NCBI RefSeq assembly: GCF_014697575.1
Contig: NZ_JACJSC010000001.1
Location: 496,001-560,000, forward strand
Source of the DNA: Planktothrix sp. FACHB-1365
GTDB taxonomy: Bacteria; Cyanobacteriota; Cyanobacteriia; Cyanobacteriales; Microcoleaceae
Direction of reading: 5' to 3'
Length of the DNA stretch: 64,000 nucleotides
Positions 8,954 through 17,101 of this stretch are shown here, in pieces. The notes below the pieces were generated by a model, which saw only the letters and a program-made list of their open reading frames with translations, was not told the DNA's origin and made no database searches. A program made the position numbers and the translations under genes. How positions within the stretch are numbered: position 1 is the stretch's first letter; each line of letters begins with the position of its first letter.

Positions 8954-9064
8954 AAACCGGGTTTCTAGAGAGATCTGATTTTCCCCAACAATCTTTAAGA
9001 ATAAACCCGGTTTCTTTAGCCGCGATCGCACCTCTCTTATCCCCAATCTCAAAGGGCGATCGCT
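8954..9064. repeat. Palindromic dispersed repeat, copy 1
   Basis: Copy of an interspersed element with inverted arms AAACCGGGTTTCT (8954-8966) and AAACCCGGTTTCT (9003-9015), followed by a tail with two HIP1-type GCGATCGC sites. A direct copy of equal length (111 bp, about six mismatches by eye) lies at 9855-9965. The two copies flank the DUF433/DUF5615 gene pair. Confidence 0.85.
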
Positions 9065-9086
9065 AATTTTTCAATAGACACTCAAT

Positions 9087-9431
9087 TTAAACATATAAAA
9101 GCTGATTGGCAATTTCATCAGCCGTTAGCGTATTTAACAGAATAGCAACCCGTTGAACAATTTCATAGGCATTTTTTTGAGGAATCACAATAATACCAGA
9201 ATGTTCCCATCCTTCTGTCATATATTCTAGGTGTAATCGCTCAAAGTCCACGCGATTGTGAGTGAGCAAACATCGATCAACAGATGCAGCATAAGCCAAT
9301 TGTTGCCTATCCAATTGACCCAACATTCCCTGTTCGCTCGTTGTCGTCACATCAAAACCCCTAGCCCGTAGCAAAGTAGCGACAAGCCTAGAAACATCTT
9401 CATCTGTATGAAGAGTTGCAAATAGTTTCAC
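9087..9431 (-). CDS. DUF5615 PIN-like toxin
   Basis: This 114-residue protein fits the DUF5615 PIN-like family: an early acidic pair in HTDEDV, ARGFDV, then LLTHNRVDFERLH with the second acidic cluster, and a C-terminal helical end. PIN-like proteins of this type are predicted metal-dependent RNases and usually act as the toxin of a type II pair. The start codon overlaps the stop of the upstream DUF433 gene (ATGA), the typical layout for antitoxin-first pairs. Toxicity is inferred from family and context. The gene ends in the tail of repeat copy 1. Confidence 0.85.
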   Translation of the reverse strand: MKLFATLHTDEDVSRLVATLLRARGFDVTTTSEQGMLGQLDRQQLAYAASVDRCLLTHNRVDFERLHLEYMTEGWEHSGIIVIPQKNAYEIVQRVAILLNTLTADEIANQLLYV

Positions 9432-9721
9432 GGTTTTCTCATCGCCGCTTTGACAGCAGGATGAATCAAGTTTTCAGGAATTCGATTACGCTCAATATAA
9501 GTATTTATTTCTTCCTGATGATCCAAATAAAAGCTCAGTGCGTCAAAAACTTGAGCTAATTTTAGATGAGGTAAGTGCATCGGGATTTCTTCAGGAGTAA
9601 TACCCAAACGCCACAATTCTACGATCGCACGAACTGAAGTTCTCGTTCCTGTAATAATCGGTTCCCCTTGCAAAATTTCAGGGTGACGTGCGACATAACG
9701 CGAAGCAGATTGTGTAGTCAT
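9428..9721 (-). CDS. DUF433 antitoxin
   Basis: This is a 97-residue DUF433 protein, taken from the ATG at 9721 (MTTQSASRYV); an in-frame start seven codons upstream is less likely. The family signature is clear: YVARHPEILQGEPIITGTRTSVRAIVELW followed by a helical region with a winged-helix-like layout (shown here as fragments HPEILQGEP, GTRTSVRAI, ITPEEIPMHLP). DUF433 proteins commonly pair with DUF5615 or other PIN-like toxins and probably autoregulate transcription. The overlap of 4 bp with the toxin gene indicates translational coupling. Confidence 0.85.
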   Translation of the reverse strand: MTTQSASRYVARHPEILQGEPIITGTRTSVRAIVELWRLGITPEEIPMHLPHLKLAQVFDALSFYLDHQEEINTYIERNRIPENLIHPAVKAAMRKP

Positions 9722-9852
9722 TATGAGATTAGCCAGACACATTGATCTTGATTAAAACTTACCCTATTGATTATAACTTATTATGAACCAAAACAATATT
9801 AATTAATTGTATTGATTAATTTATTCAAGTGCGATCGCACCTGTCCTCTCTC

Positions 9853-9965
9853 AGAAACCGGGTTTCTAGAGAGATCTGATTTTCCCCAACAGTGTTTAAG
9901 AAGAAAACCGGTTTCTTTAGCCGCGATCGCGTCTCTCTTATCCCCAATCTCAAAGGGCGATCGCT
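9853..9965. repeat. Palindromic dispersed repeat, copy 2
   Basis: Second copy of the AGAAACCGGGTTTCT element, same orientation as copy 1. The 5' arm is at 9853-9867, the 3' arm at 9904-9916 has one mismatch, and the tail holds HIP1-type sites. A 65-codon open frame across it is an artefact of the repeat. It separates the intact toxin pair from the broken Phd/PIN pair. Confidence 0.85.
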
Positions 9966-10039
9966 TTTTGTTCAAAACCCATTTACCTAAATTCTCAATG
10001 AAGTTATAATTAATAATGAAAAATAAATTATTAAAAATA

Positions 10040-10290
10040 ATGCCATAATTACTTTAAAAATAGACGACATTCAACACAATTTATCAGAATTTATAAAACT
10101 GATTCAAGACGGCAAAACTTTAATCATTACTCAAGCAGATCAACCTATTGCTGAAATTAAACCCATACTAACAAAACCACCTCAAAAAGAACGCCGTCCT
10201 ATTGGTTTGTGTGAGGGTAAATTTGTTGTACCTGATGATTTTAATGATCCCCTCCCTGAAGAAATTATTAACTTATTTACCAATCCATGA
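10040..10290 (+). pseudogene. Phd/YefM-type antitoxin with frameshifted start
   Basis: The frame from 10045 to the stop at 10288-10290 reads 81 residues with Phd/YefM character: IITLKIDDIQHNLSEFIKLI, then KTLIITQADQPIAEIKP. The only plausible start, ATG at 10040-10042, is out of frame by one base and meets a stop after two codons (ATG CCA TAA). No in-frame ATG, GTG or TTG exists between the preceding stop and residue 1. A single missing base just after the start codon explains this. An ATT or ATA start cannot be excluded. The stop overlaps the start of the PIN remnant (ATGA), as in an intact antitoxin-toxin pair. Confidence 0.7.
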
Positions 10291-10343
10291 AAATTATCTT
10301 AGATACTCATATTTTTCTGTGGTTTATCACTAATAATCAATGA
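10287..10343 (+). pseudogene. Truncated PIN-domain toxin (VapC-like)
   Basis: The 18 residues MKIILDTHIFLWFITNNQ are the N-terminal strand of a PIN-domain RNase, with the first catalytic Asp in LDTH. The frame then stops at 10341-10343 and nothing downstream continues a PIN domain. The break coincides with the 3' end of an oppositely oriented DUF4926 fragment, so the gene was cut by a recombination or insertion/deletion event. Confidence 0.75.
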
Positions 10344-10422
10344 GGGTGGCTACATCGCCTTTTTTGAGGTGATGTTCGGGAAAATCGCAATTTAAGGAAA
10401 CACGCTGGTAGAGGTCAAACAT
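10330..10422 (-). pseudogene. DUF4926 N-terminal fragment
   Basis: Leftward from ATG at 10422 the frame reads 30 residues beginning MFDLYQRVSLNCDFPEHHLK and continuing KGDVATLIDY before a stop at 10330-10332. This matches the N-terminus of DUF4926 proteins, which are normally about 60-70 residues, so the second half is missing. A strong AAGGAG ribosome site precedes the ATG. The last codons overlap the end of the truncated PIN gene, marking the junction at about 10335-10345. Confidence 0.65.
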
Positions 10423-10465
10423 TTGTTGATTTCTCCTTTTTAAGTAGAGCGATCGCACACAATCC

Positions 10466-10605
10466 AGAAACCGGGTTTCTCCTTGAGATTAATAGTATTC
10501 CATCAATATCTCTTCAGAAACCCGGTTTCTAGGGGCGATCGCACCTCTCTCTCCTATCCCCCAACTTCAAAGCCTGATCGCTAATTTTTCAATAGATACT
10601 TTGAG
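10466..10605. repeat. Palindromic dispersed repeat, copy 3
   Basis: Third copy of the element, with perfect 15-bp inverted arms AGAAACCGGGTTTCT (10466-10480) and AGAAACCCGGTTTCT (10516-10530). The loop differs from copies 1 and 2, but the tail (GCGATCGC, CTCTC, CTAATTTTTCAATAGA) matches copy 1. It closes the toxin-antitoxin island and sits just after the 3' end of the decarboxylase gene. Confidence 0.8.
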
Positions 10606-10649
10606 TTAAAAATAGGGTGCTCAAACACAACAACGGCATAACAACGGGG

Positions 10650-12287
10650 TTAAATCGGACAACATAACCCGCCAGAACGTTGACTAAAACGTGAGTTTTC
10701 GTTATAGTCTACAGGACAATCAATCACAACAGGAACCTCTTGATTTAAGGCTTCTTTAAGAATTGGAACTAAATCCGTTGTTGCTTCAACGCGATAGCCT
10801 TTTAACCCCATACTTTCGGCAAATTTAACAAAATCAGGATTCCCAAATTTGATAAATGAAGATTCACCAAATTGATCGTTTTGTTTCCATTCAATTAATC
10901 CATAACCGCCATCATTAAAGATTAAGGTAACAAACGGTGTCCCCACTCGTAAGGCGGTTTCTAATTCTTGGTTATTCATCATAAATCCGCCATCTCCTGT
11001 TACCGCCACTATCTTGCGATCAGGATAAACTAATTTTGCCGCTACTGCACCGGGAATGGCAATTCCCATCGCAGCAAATCCATTAGAAATTAAACAAGTA
11101 TTCGGACGTTCACAATGATAATGTCTCGCCATCCACATTTTATGAGCACCGACATCAGAAATCACGATATCCTCTGGGCCCATAACTTGACGCAAATCAT
11201 AAATAATTTTTTGCGGTTTAATCGGAAATCCATTATCATTAGCATAATATTCGTAATCTTTGCGAATATCACTTCTTAATTTTAAGGCATAAGGTTCGGG
11301 TTTTCCGGTGCGATCTGAACGTCTTAAAATTTCCTGGAGAGAGTCAGAAATATCCCCAATAATTTCAGCAATCGGAATATAACTACTATCAACTTCCGCA
11401 GGCGTTTCGCTAATATGAATAATGGGAACTTTGCCTTGGGGATTCCATTTTTTCGGGGAATATTCAATTAAATCATAGCCAATAGCAATGATTAAATCGG
11501 CTTTGTCAAACCCACAGCTAATATAATCCCGCAATTGTAATCCTGTTGTCCATAACGCTAAAGGATGGGTATAAGGAATCATGCCTTTACCCATAAAGGT
11601 ATTAACAACCGGAATATTCAGTTGGGTAGCAAATTCTGTGAAAGCTGCACTAGCATTGGCACGAATTGCCCCATTTCCCACTAAAATTAAGGGGTTATTC
11701 GCTTTAGAAATGGCGATGGCAGCTTCATTCATACTTTGATAAGCGGAATAAACTTTTTCTCGCTTATCTTGTTTTAAAGGATAGCCTTCAACCGCCATAT
11801 TAGCAATATTTTCCGGCAGATCAATATGCACGGCTCCTGGTTTTTCAGCTTGCGCTATTTTAAACGCTTTTCTGATAATTTCTGGGGTAATACTAGGGCG
11901 AACAATTTGAGCATTCCATTTCGTAACCGGAGCAAACATTGCCACTAAATCCAAATATTGATGGGATTCAATGTGCATTCGATCAGTTCCCACTTGACCC
12001 GTAATTGCAACTAACGGCGCTCCATCTAAATTCGCATCAGCAACCCCTGTCATTAAATTGGTTGCTCCAGGGCCTAATGTTGATAAACAAACTCCGGCTC
12101 TTCCGGTTAAGCGACCATAAACATCCGCCATAAAAGCAGCACCTTGTTCATGGCGAGTTGTAATAAATTTGATCGAGGATGTTTTAAGGGATTCAAGAAT
12201 TTGCATATTCTCTTCCCCAGGTACTCCAAAAATATACTCGACCCCTTCATTTTCCAAACATTTAACTAACAGTTGTGCTGTATTCAT
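10650..12287 (-). CDS. 2-Oxoglutarate decarboxylase (ThDP-dependent, ALS-like)
   Basis: This 545-residue thiamine-diphosphate enzyme is taken from ATG 12287 (MNTAQLLVKC), the usual N-terminus; a start 12 codons upstream has no family match. It shows the catalytic glutamate in TTRHEQGAA (E47), the central domain, and the ThDP motif GDGGFMMNN...NDGGYG. By sequence it looks like acetolactate synthase large subunit and is often so named. Its location directly after an aldehyde dehydrogenase of the SSADH type matches the 2-oxoglutarate decarboxylase/SSADH pair shown in Synechococcus PCC 7002 to complete the TCA cycle (Zhang and Bryant 2011). I therefore prefer decarboxylation of 2-oxoglutarate to succinic semialdehyde. 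The 115-bp spacer upstream holds a 17-bp inverted repeat. Confidence 0.8.
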   Translation of the reverse strand: MNTAQLLVKCLENEGVEYIFGVPGEENMQILESLKTSSIKFITTRHEQGAAFMADVYGRLTGRAGVCLSTLGPGATNLMTGVADANLDGAPLVAITGQVGTDRMHIESHQYLDLVAMFAPVTKWNAQIVRPSITPEIIRKAFKIAQAEKPGAVHIDLPENIANMAVEGYPLKQDKREKVYSAYQSMNEAAIAISKANNPLILVGNGAIRANASAAFTEFATQLNIPVVNTFMGKGMIPYTHPLALWTTGLQLRDYISCGFDKADLIIAIGYDLIEYSPKKWNPQGKVPIIHISETPAEVDSSYIPIAEIIGDISDSLQEILRRSDRTGKPEPYALKLRSDIRKDYEYYANDNGFPIKPQKIIYDLRQVMGPEDIVISDVGAHKMWMARHYHCERPNTCLISNGFAAMGIAIPGAVAAKLVYPDRKIVAVTGDGGFMMNNQELETALRVGTPFVTLIFNDGGYGLIEWKQNDQFGESSFIKFGNPDFVKFAESMGLKGYRVEATTDLVPILKEALNQEVPVVIDCPVDYNENSRFSQRSGGLCCPI

Positions 12288-12330
12288 AATTTTTAAGAAG
12301 AATGGAATTTGATATTTGTACACCCAATTT

Positions 12331-12397
12331 AGAAACCGGGTTGATGAACTAAAATCTTGATTTTATCTCCTAAACTCCGGTCATCAACCCGGTTTCT
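12331..12397. repeat. Inverted repeat between the TCA-bypass genes
   Basis: Perfect 17-bp arms AGAAACCGGGTTGATGA (12331-12347) and TCATCAACCCGGTTTCT (12381-12397) flank a 33-base loop. It is a variant of the AGAAACCGGG element and lies inside the SSADH-decarboxylase operon. In RNA it could form a strong stem that protects or attenuates the transcript between the two genes. Confidence 0.8.
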
Positions 12398-12403
12398 TGT
12401 GCG

Positions 12404-13768
12404 CTATTTAATCCAAACGCTTTTAATATTCACAAATTCGTGAATTCCTTGGCTGCTCAATTCTCGTCCGTAACCGGAACGTTTAATGCCGCCAAAGGGT
12501 AAGCGAGGATCGGATTTAACTAAACCGTTAATAAACACTGCACCCGCTTCTAATTCTCGAATTAAACGCTTTTGTTCAGCTTGATTTGTTGTCCAAGCAC
12601 TAGCGCCTAAACCAAAAATGGTGCTATTAGCAAGGGTAATGGCTTCATCTAAAGAATTGACGCGGAAGATTAACGCCACCGGCCCAAAGAATTCTTCACT
12701 GTAAGCAGGGGCTCCTTCAGGAATTTGAGTTAAAATAGTTGGGGGATAAAAATTCCCTGGACAATCTAGGGGTTGACCTCCAGTTAAGACTTTGGCTCCT
12801 AATTCAACACAACGTTGAACTTGATCATCCAACTCCGTTAAAATATCTGGGGTTGCTAAGGGCCCGACTTCGGTATCAGGTAACATCGGATCACCAATTT
12901 TTAAAGCCTCAAATTTTTCCGCCATCCGACTTTCAAATTCATTGGCAATACTTGACATTAAAATAAACCGTTTGGCTGCAATACAAGATTGCCCATTATT
13001 TAACATTCGTGCAGTAACGGCGGCTTCAACTGCTGCGTTTAAATCCGCACTTTCTAGCACAATAAACGGATCACTGCCGCCTAATTCTAGGACGGTTTTT
13101 TTAATATTTTGACCCGCCAACGAAGCTAAACTCGCACCTGCGGGTTCACTTCCGGTTAAGGTTCCCGCTTTGACACGATCATCGCTAATAATTTGAGCGA
13201 CTTTATTAGAGCCCACTAATAAGGTTTGAAACACCCCGTCAGGAAATCCGGCCTTTTGGAAAATTTCCGCAATAGCTAAGGCGCATTGAGGCACGTTAGA
13301 AGCGTGTTTGAGTAAACCGACATTTCCCGCCATTAAAGCAGGCGCGGCAAAGCGAAACACTTGCCAGAAGGGGAAATTCCAAGGCATTACTGCTAAAATT
13401 GCCCCTAGGGGTTCATAGGAAACAAAGCTGTTTATAGCGTCGCTGGAGACTGGAACATCCGCTAAAAATTGAGCCGCATTTTCCGCATAATAACGACAAA
13501 CGGAGGCACTTTTTTTCGCTTCTGCGATCGCGGAGGTAATGGGTTTTCCCATTTCCAACGTCATGATTTTGGCGTAGGTTTCGGCGTTTTCTTCTAACAG
13601 GTTAGCCGCCTTTTGCATCCATTGCGAACGAGTATCAAAGGAGACTCGCCGATAGTCTCGAAAGGCTCGATCCGCGAGTGCTAAAGCCTTCTCAATTTCC
13701 GCATCCGTCAAGGCGGTAAAGGTTTTGACCGTTTCGCCTGTTGCCGGGTTAATTGTAGCAATGCCCAT
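12404..13768 (-). CDS. Succinic semialdehyde dehydrogenase
   Basis: This 454-residue NAD(P)+-dependent aldehyde dehydrogenase would oxidise succinic semialdehyde to succinate. Motifs are MPWNFPFWQ (substrate/cofactor entry), LTGSEPAG, the general-base glutamate in LELGGSDPF, and the nucleophilic cysteine in NNGQSCIAAKRF. Length and N-terminus (MGIATINPATGE) match the short cyanobacterial SSADH class. It is the first gene of a leftward pair with the 2-oxoglutarate decarboxylase, and the two steps together convert 2-oxoglutarate to succinate without 2-oxoglutarate dehydrogenase. A GABA-shunt role is also possible. Substrate is inferred from context. Confidence 0.88.
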   Translation of the reverse strand: MGIATINPATGETVKTFTALTDAEIEKALALADRAFRDYRRVSFDTRSQWMQKAANLLEENAETYAKIMTLEMGKPITSAIAEAKKSASVCRYYAENAAQFLADVPVSSDAINSFVSYEPLGAILAVMPWNFPFWQVFRFAAPALMAGNVGLLKHASNVPQCALAIAEIFQKAGFPDGVFQTLLVGSNKVAQIISDDRVKAGTLTGSEPAGASLASLAGQNIKKTVLELGGSDPFIVLESADLNAAVEAAVTARMLNNGQSCIAAKRFILMSSIANEFESRMAEKFEALKIGDPMLPDTEVGPLATPDILTELDDQVQRCVELGAKVLTGGQPLDCPGNFYPPTILTQIPEGAPAYSEEFFGPVALIFRVNSLDEAITLANSTIFGLGASAWTTNQAEQKRLIRELEAGAVFINGLVKSDPRLPFGGIKRSGYGRELSSQGIHEFVNIKSVWIK

Positions 13769-14188
13769 AATTGATTTTTTAGTTTTAAGTTAGAATTGAA
13801 GTTTTACTTTTTTTATGGTAACGCTTAAAAACTCTCTATTTTCACGGAAGGGATGACTCATCCACTACTCGATACAAAACTGAACAATACTATAACTAAA
13901 TTCAAGGTTCTTAACAATAGGAATAAAAAGTTAATAGAGAAAATTAAAAAGTAGCAGTGTCCATTGAACTCCCCGGATCAAAATTCTGATTTGAACATCA
14001 TCCTAATCTTGAAAAGAAGAGATATTTCTCTCGATTTTCACCGTCTAAAGTTCATCAAGGAAGGAGATGAAGAAAAAGCTGGGTTTGCTGTAATCTGCTG
14101 TCACCAGATTGTCACTTTTTAGGTTTACCTTAAATTTCAGTAACCAAACAGCTATCTGTTCAATTCTGAGTTAGGAAACCGAATCAAG
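13769..14188. other. Divergent intergenic region, no gene seen
   Basis: This 420-bp region lies between the divergent SSADH and rubrerythrin genes and must carry both promoters. It is AT-rich. A short near-repeat of TCACCAGATTGTCAC occurs near 14100-14115. I see no coding frame and no structured RNA that I recognise. Confidence 0.4.
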
Positions 14189-14899
14189 ATGAATTATTCT
14201 TTAAATCTGCGTTCCCTGTTTCGCCCAACCGTTAGTATCGTGACAGTGACGCTGTTAAGTGGGTTGAGTTTAGTCGGTTGTAATTCTAATCAACCTACGG
14301 TGAAAACGGCTCCAGCGACTCCTCAAATTCAAAACTCTGTTACACCTAGTAATAATACATCGTCAGCAACGCTGAAAAATTTACAAGCCGCTTATAATGG
14401 GGAATCTAACGCCCATGCTCGTTATCTTGCTTTTTCCCAAAAAGCAACTGATGAAGGATATCTGCAAGTTGCTGCTTTATTTCAAGCTGCGGCGGATGCA
14501 GAAGCGATTCATGCTGCTAATCATGGCGCAGTGATTCGGAAATTGGGTGCTACACCCGAAGCAAAAATTGAAACTCCCACCGTGAAATCCACGGCTGAAA
14601 ATTTGCAAGAAGCGATTAAGGGAGAATCCTATGAACGAGATACCATGTATCCCCAATTTATTGAACAAGCGCGTGCTGAAGGGAATCAAGATGCCGTTGT
14701 TACCTTTACCTACGCGATTGATGCTGAAAAGCAACACGCTAATTTATATACTCAAGCTAAGGATAATTTAAACGATTGGCAAGAAGCTAAAATAACGTTT
14801 TATGTCTGTCCTGAATGCGGTTATACAACCAATACTTTAGGGTTTACCAATTGTCCCGATTGTAATACGGCTGAAAATCTTTTCTTAAGTGTTGCTTAG
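14189..14899 (+). CDS. Exported rubrerythrin-type lipoprotein
   Basis: This 236-residue protein starts with a signal peptide ending in the lipobox LVGC (C31), so it should be anchored outside the cytoplasmic membrane. Residues 55-190 are a ferritin-like four-helix diiron domain: two halves each with an E-x-x-x-A/R and E-x-x-H pattern (NGESNAHARY, DAEAIHAAN; KGESYERDT, DAEKQHANL). The C-terminus is a rubredoxin-like knuckle (CPECGY and CPDC) that would pass electrons to the diiron site. Rubrerythrins reduce hydrogen peroxide. Most are cytoplasmic, so the lipoprotein signal is notable. The Rieske lipoprotein gene 114 bp downstream may supply or accept electrons; this link is inferred. Confidence 0.88.
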   Translation: MNYSLNLRSLFRPTVSIVTVTLLSGLSLVGCNSNQPTVKTAPATPQIQNSVTPSNNTSSATLKNLQAAYNGESNAHARYLAFSQKATDEGYLQVAALFQAAADAEAIHAANHGAVIRKLGATPEAKIETPTVKSTAENLQEAIKGESYERDTMYPQFIEQARAEGNQDAVVTFTYAIDAEKQHANLYTQAKDNLNDWQEAKITFYVCPECGYTTNTLGFTNCPDCNTAENLFLSVA

Positions 14900-14943
14900 A
14901 GGTTTAAGCTATTTTTTTATTACTGGATTTTGAAATTTTACTG

Positions 14944-14975
14944 ATGTAGAGATGTTGGTGGAAACGTCTCTACAT
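14944..14975. repeat. Hairpin of the GTAGAGACG family
   Basis: ATGTAGAGATGTT pairs with AACGTCTCTACAT (one G-U wobble) 45 bp after the rubrerythrin stop. The same core forms a perfect palindrome at 51143-51170. It may act as a weak terminator between rubrerythrin and the Rieske gene. Confidence 0.6.
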
Positions 14976-15013
14976 AGTTCTAAGAATTAATCCGTGAAAT
15001 TTAGAGGTTAATT

Positions 15014-15436
15014 ATGAAGCGTCGGACTTTTTTAACTTGGGTAAGTGTCGGAACTTTAGCGAGTTTCTTTCCTGTGGCTTTAGCTGCTTGTTCTAACTCT
15101 AAAAATTCTACTAATGTTGTGACTCGCCCTGATAATTTTATCCAAGTCGGAACTCTTCAAGAACTTGATGAACAGGGCTCTATTTTAAATTCTCAAATTC
15201 CTGTTTTAATTATTCGTAATCCCAACAATCCCCAGGAGATTTCTGCTGTTAATCCCACTTGTCCCCATTTAGATTGTGTTGTGGAATGGGAAGCGGGTAA
15301 AAAAGAATTTGGATGTCCTTGTCATGCGTCCCAATTTACCCCAGAGGGTCAAGTGATTAAAGGGCCGGCTGATCGAGGATTAAAACGTTATCTAGCTAAA
15401 CTAGAAGGGAATATCGTGTTAGTCAAACCCAGTTAA
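15014..15436 (+). CDS. Rieske [2Fe-2S] lipoprotein
   Basis: This 140-residue protein has an N-terminal MKRRTFLTW, which is close to a Tat signal, and a lipobox-like LAAC ending at C26. The Rieske cluster ligands are C83 and H85 in CPHLDC, and C101 and H104 in CPCH; C88 and C103 would form the disulfide seen in high-potential Rieske proteins. It lacks the transmembrane helix and hinge of PetC and is shorter, so it is not the cytochrome b6f subunit. It is probably a periplasmic electron carrier. It lies next to the exported rubrerythrin in the same orientation, and a GAGG ribosome site precedes the ATG. Confidence 0.9.
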   Translation: MKRRTFLTWVSVGTLASFFPVALAACSNSKNSTNVVTRPDNFIQVGTLQELDEQGSILNSQIPVLIIRNPNNPQEISAVNPTCPHLDCVVEWEAGKKEFGCPCHASQFTPEGQVIKGPADRGLKRYLAKLEGNIVLVKPS

Positions 15437-15730
15437 TCTAAATTTAACCGAGAGGGCATGGGGTGTGGAAATTAATGACTGATATTTAAGATCAAAAAGT
15501 CTGTTATAATACAAAGAGTTGATTTTTAAAAAAATTATTAACGATTCGGGTGCTAAGGATTAATAAAATCAAGATTCACAGTTCAATGATGATTGCCGTA
15601 ATCCAACCTACTTAACAACAATTTTTGTCCTGATAAATTTAACTCAAATTAGAGTTGGTTTGATGATAATATGGCAGTCTCGGTAGAATCCTAACTCTCA
15701 AAACTGATATCAGCATTGAATTCTGCACTC

Positions 15731-16960
15731 ATGTATACTTCCTCTAATTCCCTAACATCCCTTTTAGAATCTCGATTTTCAGGAAATGCTCAGAGTGCTT
15801 TTTGGGGTGAGCTTTTGAGTAACAGTGGTTATTTTTTAATTTTAAAAAGTCTCTCTAATATTATTTCTAAAAGTTGGATTGAGTATTTAACTGACCCAAC
15901 AGAATATTTATTAATTGTAGCGATGTTAATACAAGCCTGGGTTCTCTCTCGTCCAAAAACGAATCGATTTTGGGGAAATTTAGTCGGGGTTGGTTTGTAC
16001 ATAGTCCTGGATTTACCTTATGATGGATTAGAGTTTTTAAAAGAACCCATTCATCTTGTATTCTTAATCTTTTCTTTTCTCATTGCTACCCTTCAAGGAT
16101 TAAGATTTCATGGTAATTTTAAAGCAGACTGGTTATTTTTTCCTCTGGAAAGTATCACCCGAACTTTAATGATTATTGCGTTTTATATTGTTGTTGAAAT
16201 TCCTTGGGATTCTGATCGGTTATATTGGCAAACCTTTCTGAATTTTCTTCAAAGCAAGACTCATTTATTTTTGACTTTAAGTCTGATTTTAATTGGGCTA
16301 CTTTTAGGGTTACAAGCCTTTCGACTATCCCAACAACGATACCAGCTTCAACAAACTGCTAAATTATTAGGAAATATGGCAGAATGGGGGATGGGAAGTT
16401 ATATGGTTGCAACGGCTTTAAATAATCCTGAAGCCTTAGCCTTTCAACAATGCGATCGCACAATTTTATTTATGGATATTCGGGGCTTTACTCAATGGTG
16501 TGAAGAAAAACAACCGGATATTGCCGCCCAAGTTTTAAACCATTATTATCAAACCGTAGAACCGGAAGCAGCACGATATCATCCGTTAAAAATGACCCTA
16601 GCCGGGGATGAAATTATGGCGATTTATGCTACCCCCCAACAAGGCATTCAAGCGGCTCAAGCCATGCAAAAAGCCGCTAAAAATAGCTTGAATTCCTATG
16701 GTTTGGGAGCAGGTTGTAGCCTTCATTGTGGGGAAGTGATTGAGGGATTATTTGGCGGAAAGGAAGTGAGAACTTACACCGTTATTGGAGATGTGGTGAA
16801 TACGGGTAAACGTTTAGAAGGCATTACTCCGGCTGGAGAAATTACGGTTTCGGATACCCTATATCAAGCTTTAAATCGGAAACTCAAGGTTGAACCTTAT
16901 GATCCGATTTTTGTTAAAGGTAAAGTTGAACCTTTAATGGCTTGGCGTTTAAGGAGCTAA
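15731..16960 (+). CDS. Membrane-anchored class III adenylate/guanylate cyclase
   Basis: Taken from ATG 15731 (MYTSSNSL, 409 residues); a TTG five codons upstream is possible. Residues 40-200 contain about four hydrophobic segments, so this is a membrane sensor or anchor. Residues 230-405 are a class III nucleotide cyclase domain: ILFMDIRGFTQWCE with the first metal-binding Asp, LAGDEIMAI with the second, and VIGDVVNTGKRLEG near the transition-state residues. It would make cAMP or possibly cGMP from ATP or GTP. The residue that selects the base cannot be assigned by eye. It seems to be transcribed alone; about 280 bp without a gene precede it. Confidence 0.85.
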   Translation: MYTSSNSLTSLLESRFSGNAQSAFWGELLSNSGYFLILKSLSNIISKSWIEYLTDPTEYLLIVAMLIQAWVLSRPKTNRFWGNLVGVGLYIVLDLPYDGLEFLKEPIHLVFLIFSFLIATLQGLRFHGNFKADWLFFPLESITRTLMIIAFYIVVEIPWDSDRLYWQTFLNFLQSKTHLFLTLSLILIGLLLGLQAFRLSQQRYQLQQTAKLLGNMAEWGMGSYMVATALNNPEALAFQQCDRTILFMDIRGFTQWCEEKQPDIAAQVLNHYYQTVEPEAARYHPLKMTLAGDEIMAIYATPQQGIQAAQAMQKAAKNSLNSYGLGAGCSLHCGEVIEGLFGGKEVRTYTVIGDVVNTGKRLEGITPAGEITVSDTLYQALNRKLKVEPYDPIFVKGKVEPLMAWRLRS

Positions 16961-17018
16961 GTAAAATTATCTGAATTATCTATAAATTTTAATCTTAAAT
17001 CTTTCCTACGGATTAACT

Positions 17019-17049
17019 TTGATTTTTATAATTGCAAATATGCTAGAAT
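17019..17049 (+). promoter_or_regulatory. Possible sigma-70 promoter of ATPase-nuclease pair
   Basis: TTGATT (17019-17024) and an extended -10, TGCTAGAAT (TAGAAT at 17044-17049), lie 50 bp before the ATPase start with a 19-bp spacer. The spacer is long, so the -10 is the stronger part. Confidence 0.35.
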
Positions 17050-17101
17050 GTTTAATAATGGTTTAAATCAGAATTAACCGAATATAAAAATTTAAAAACT
17101 T

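Noticed and set aside
9812-10009. 65-codon rightward open frame
   Set aside because: It lies wholly within repeat copy 2 and its translation follows the palindrome, so it is not a gene.
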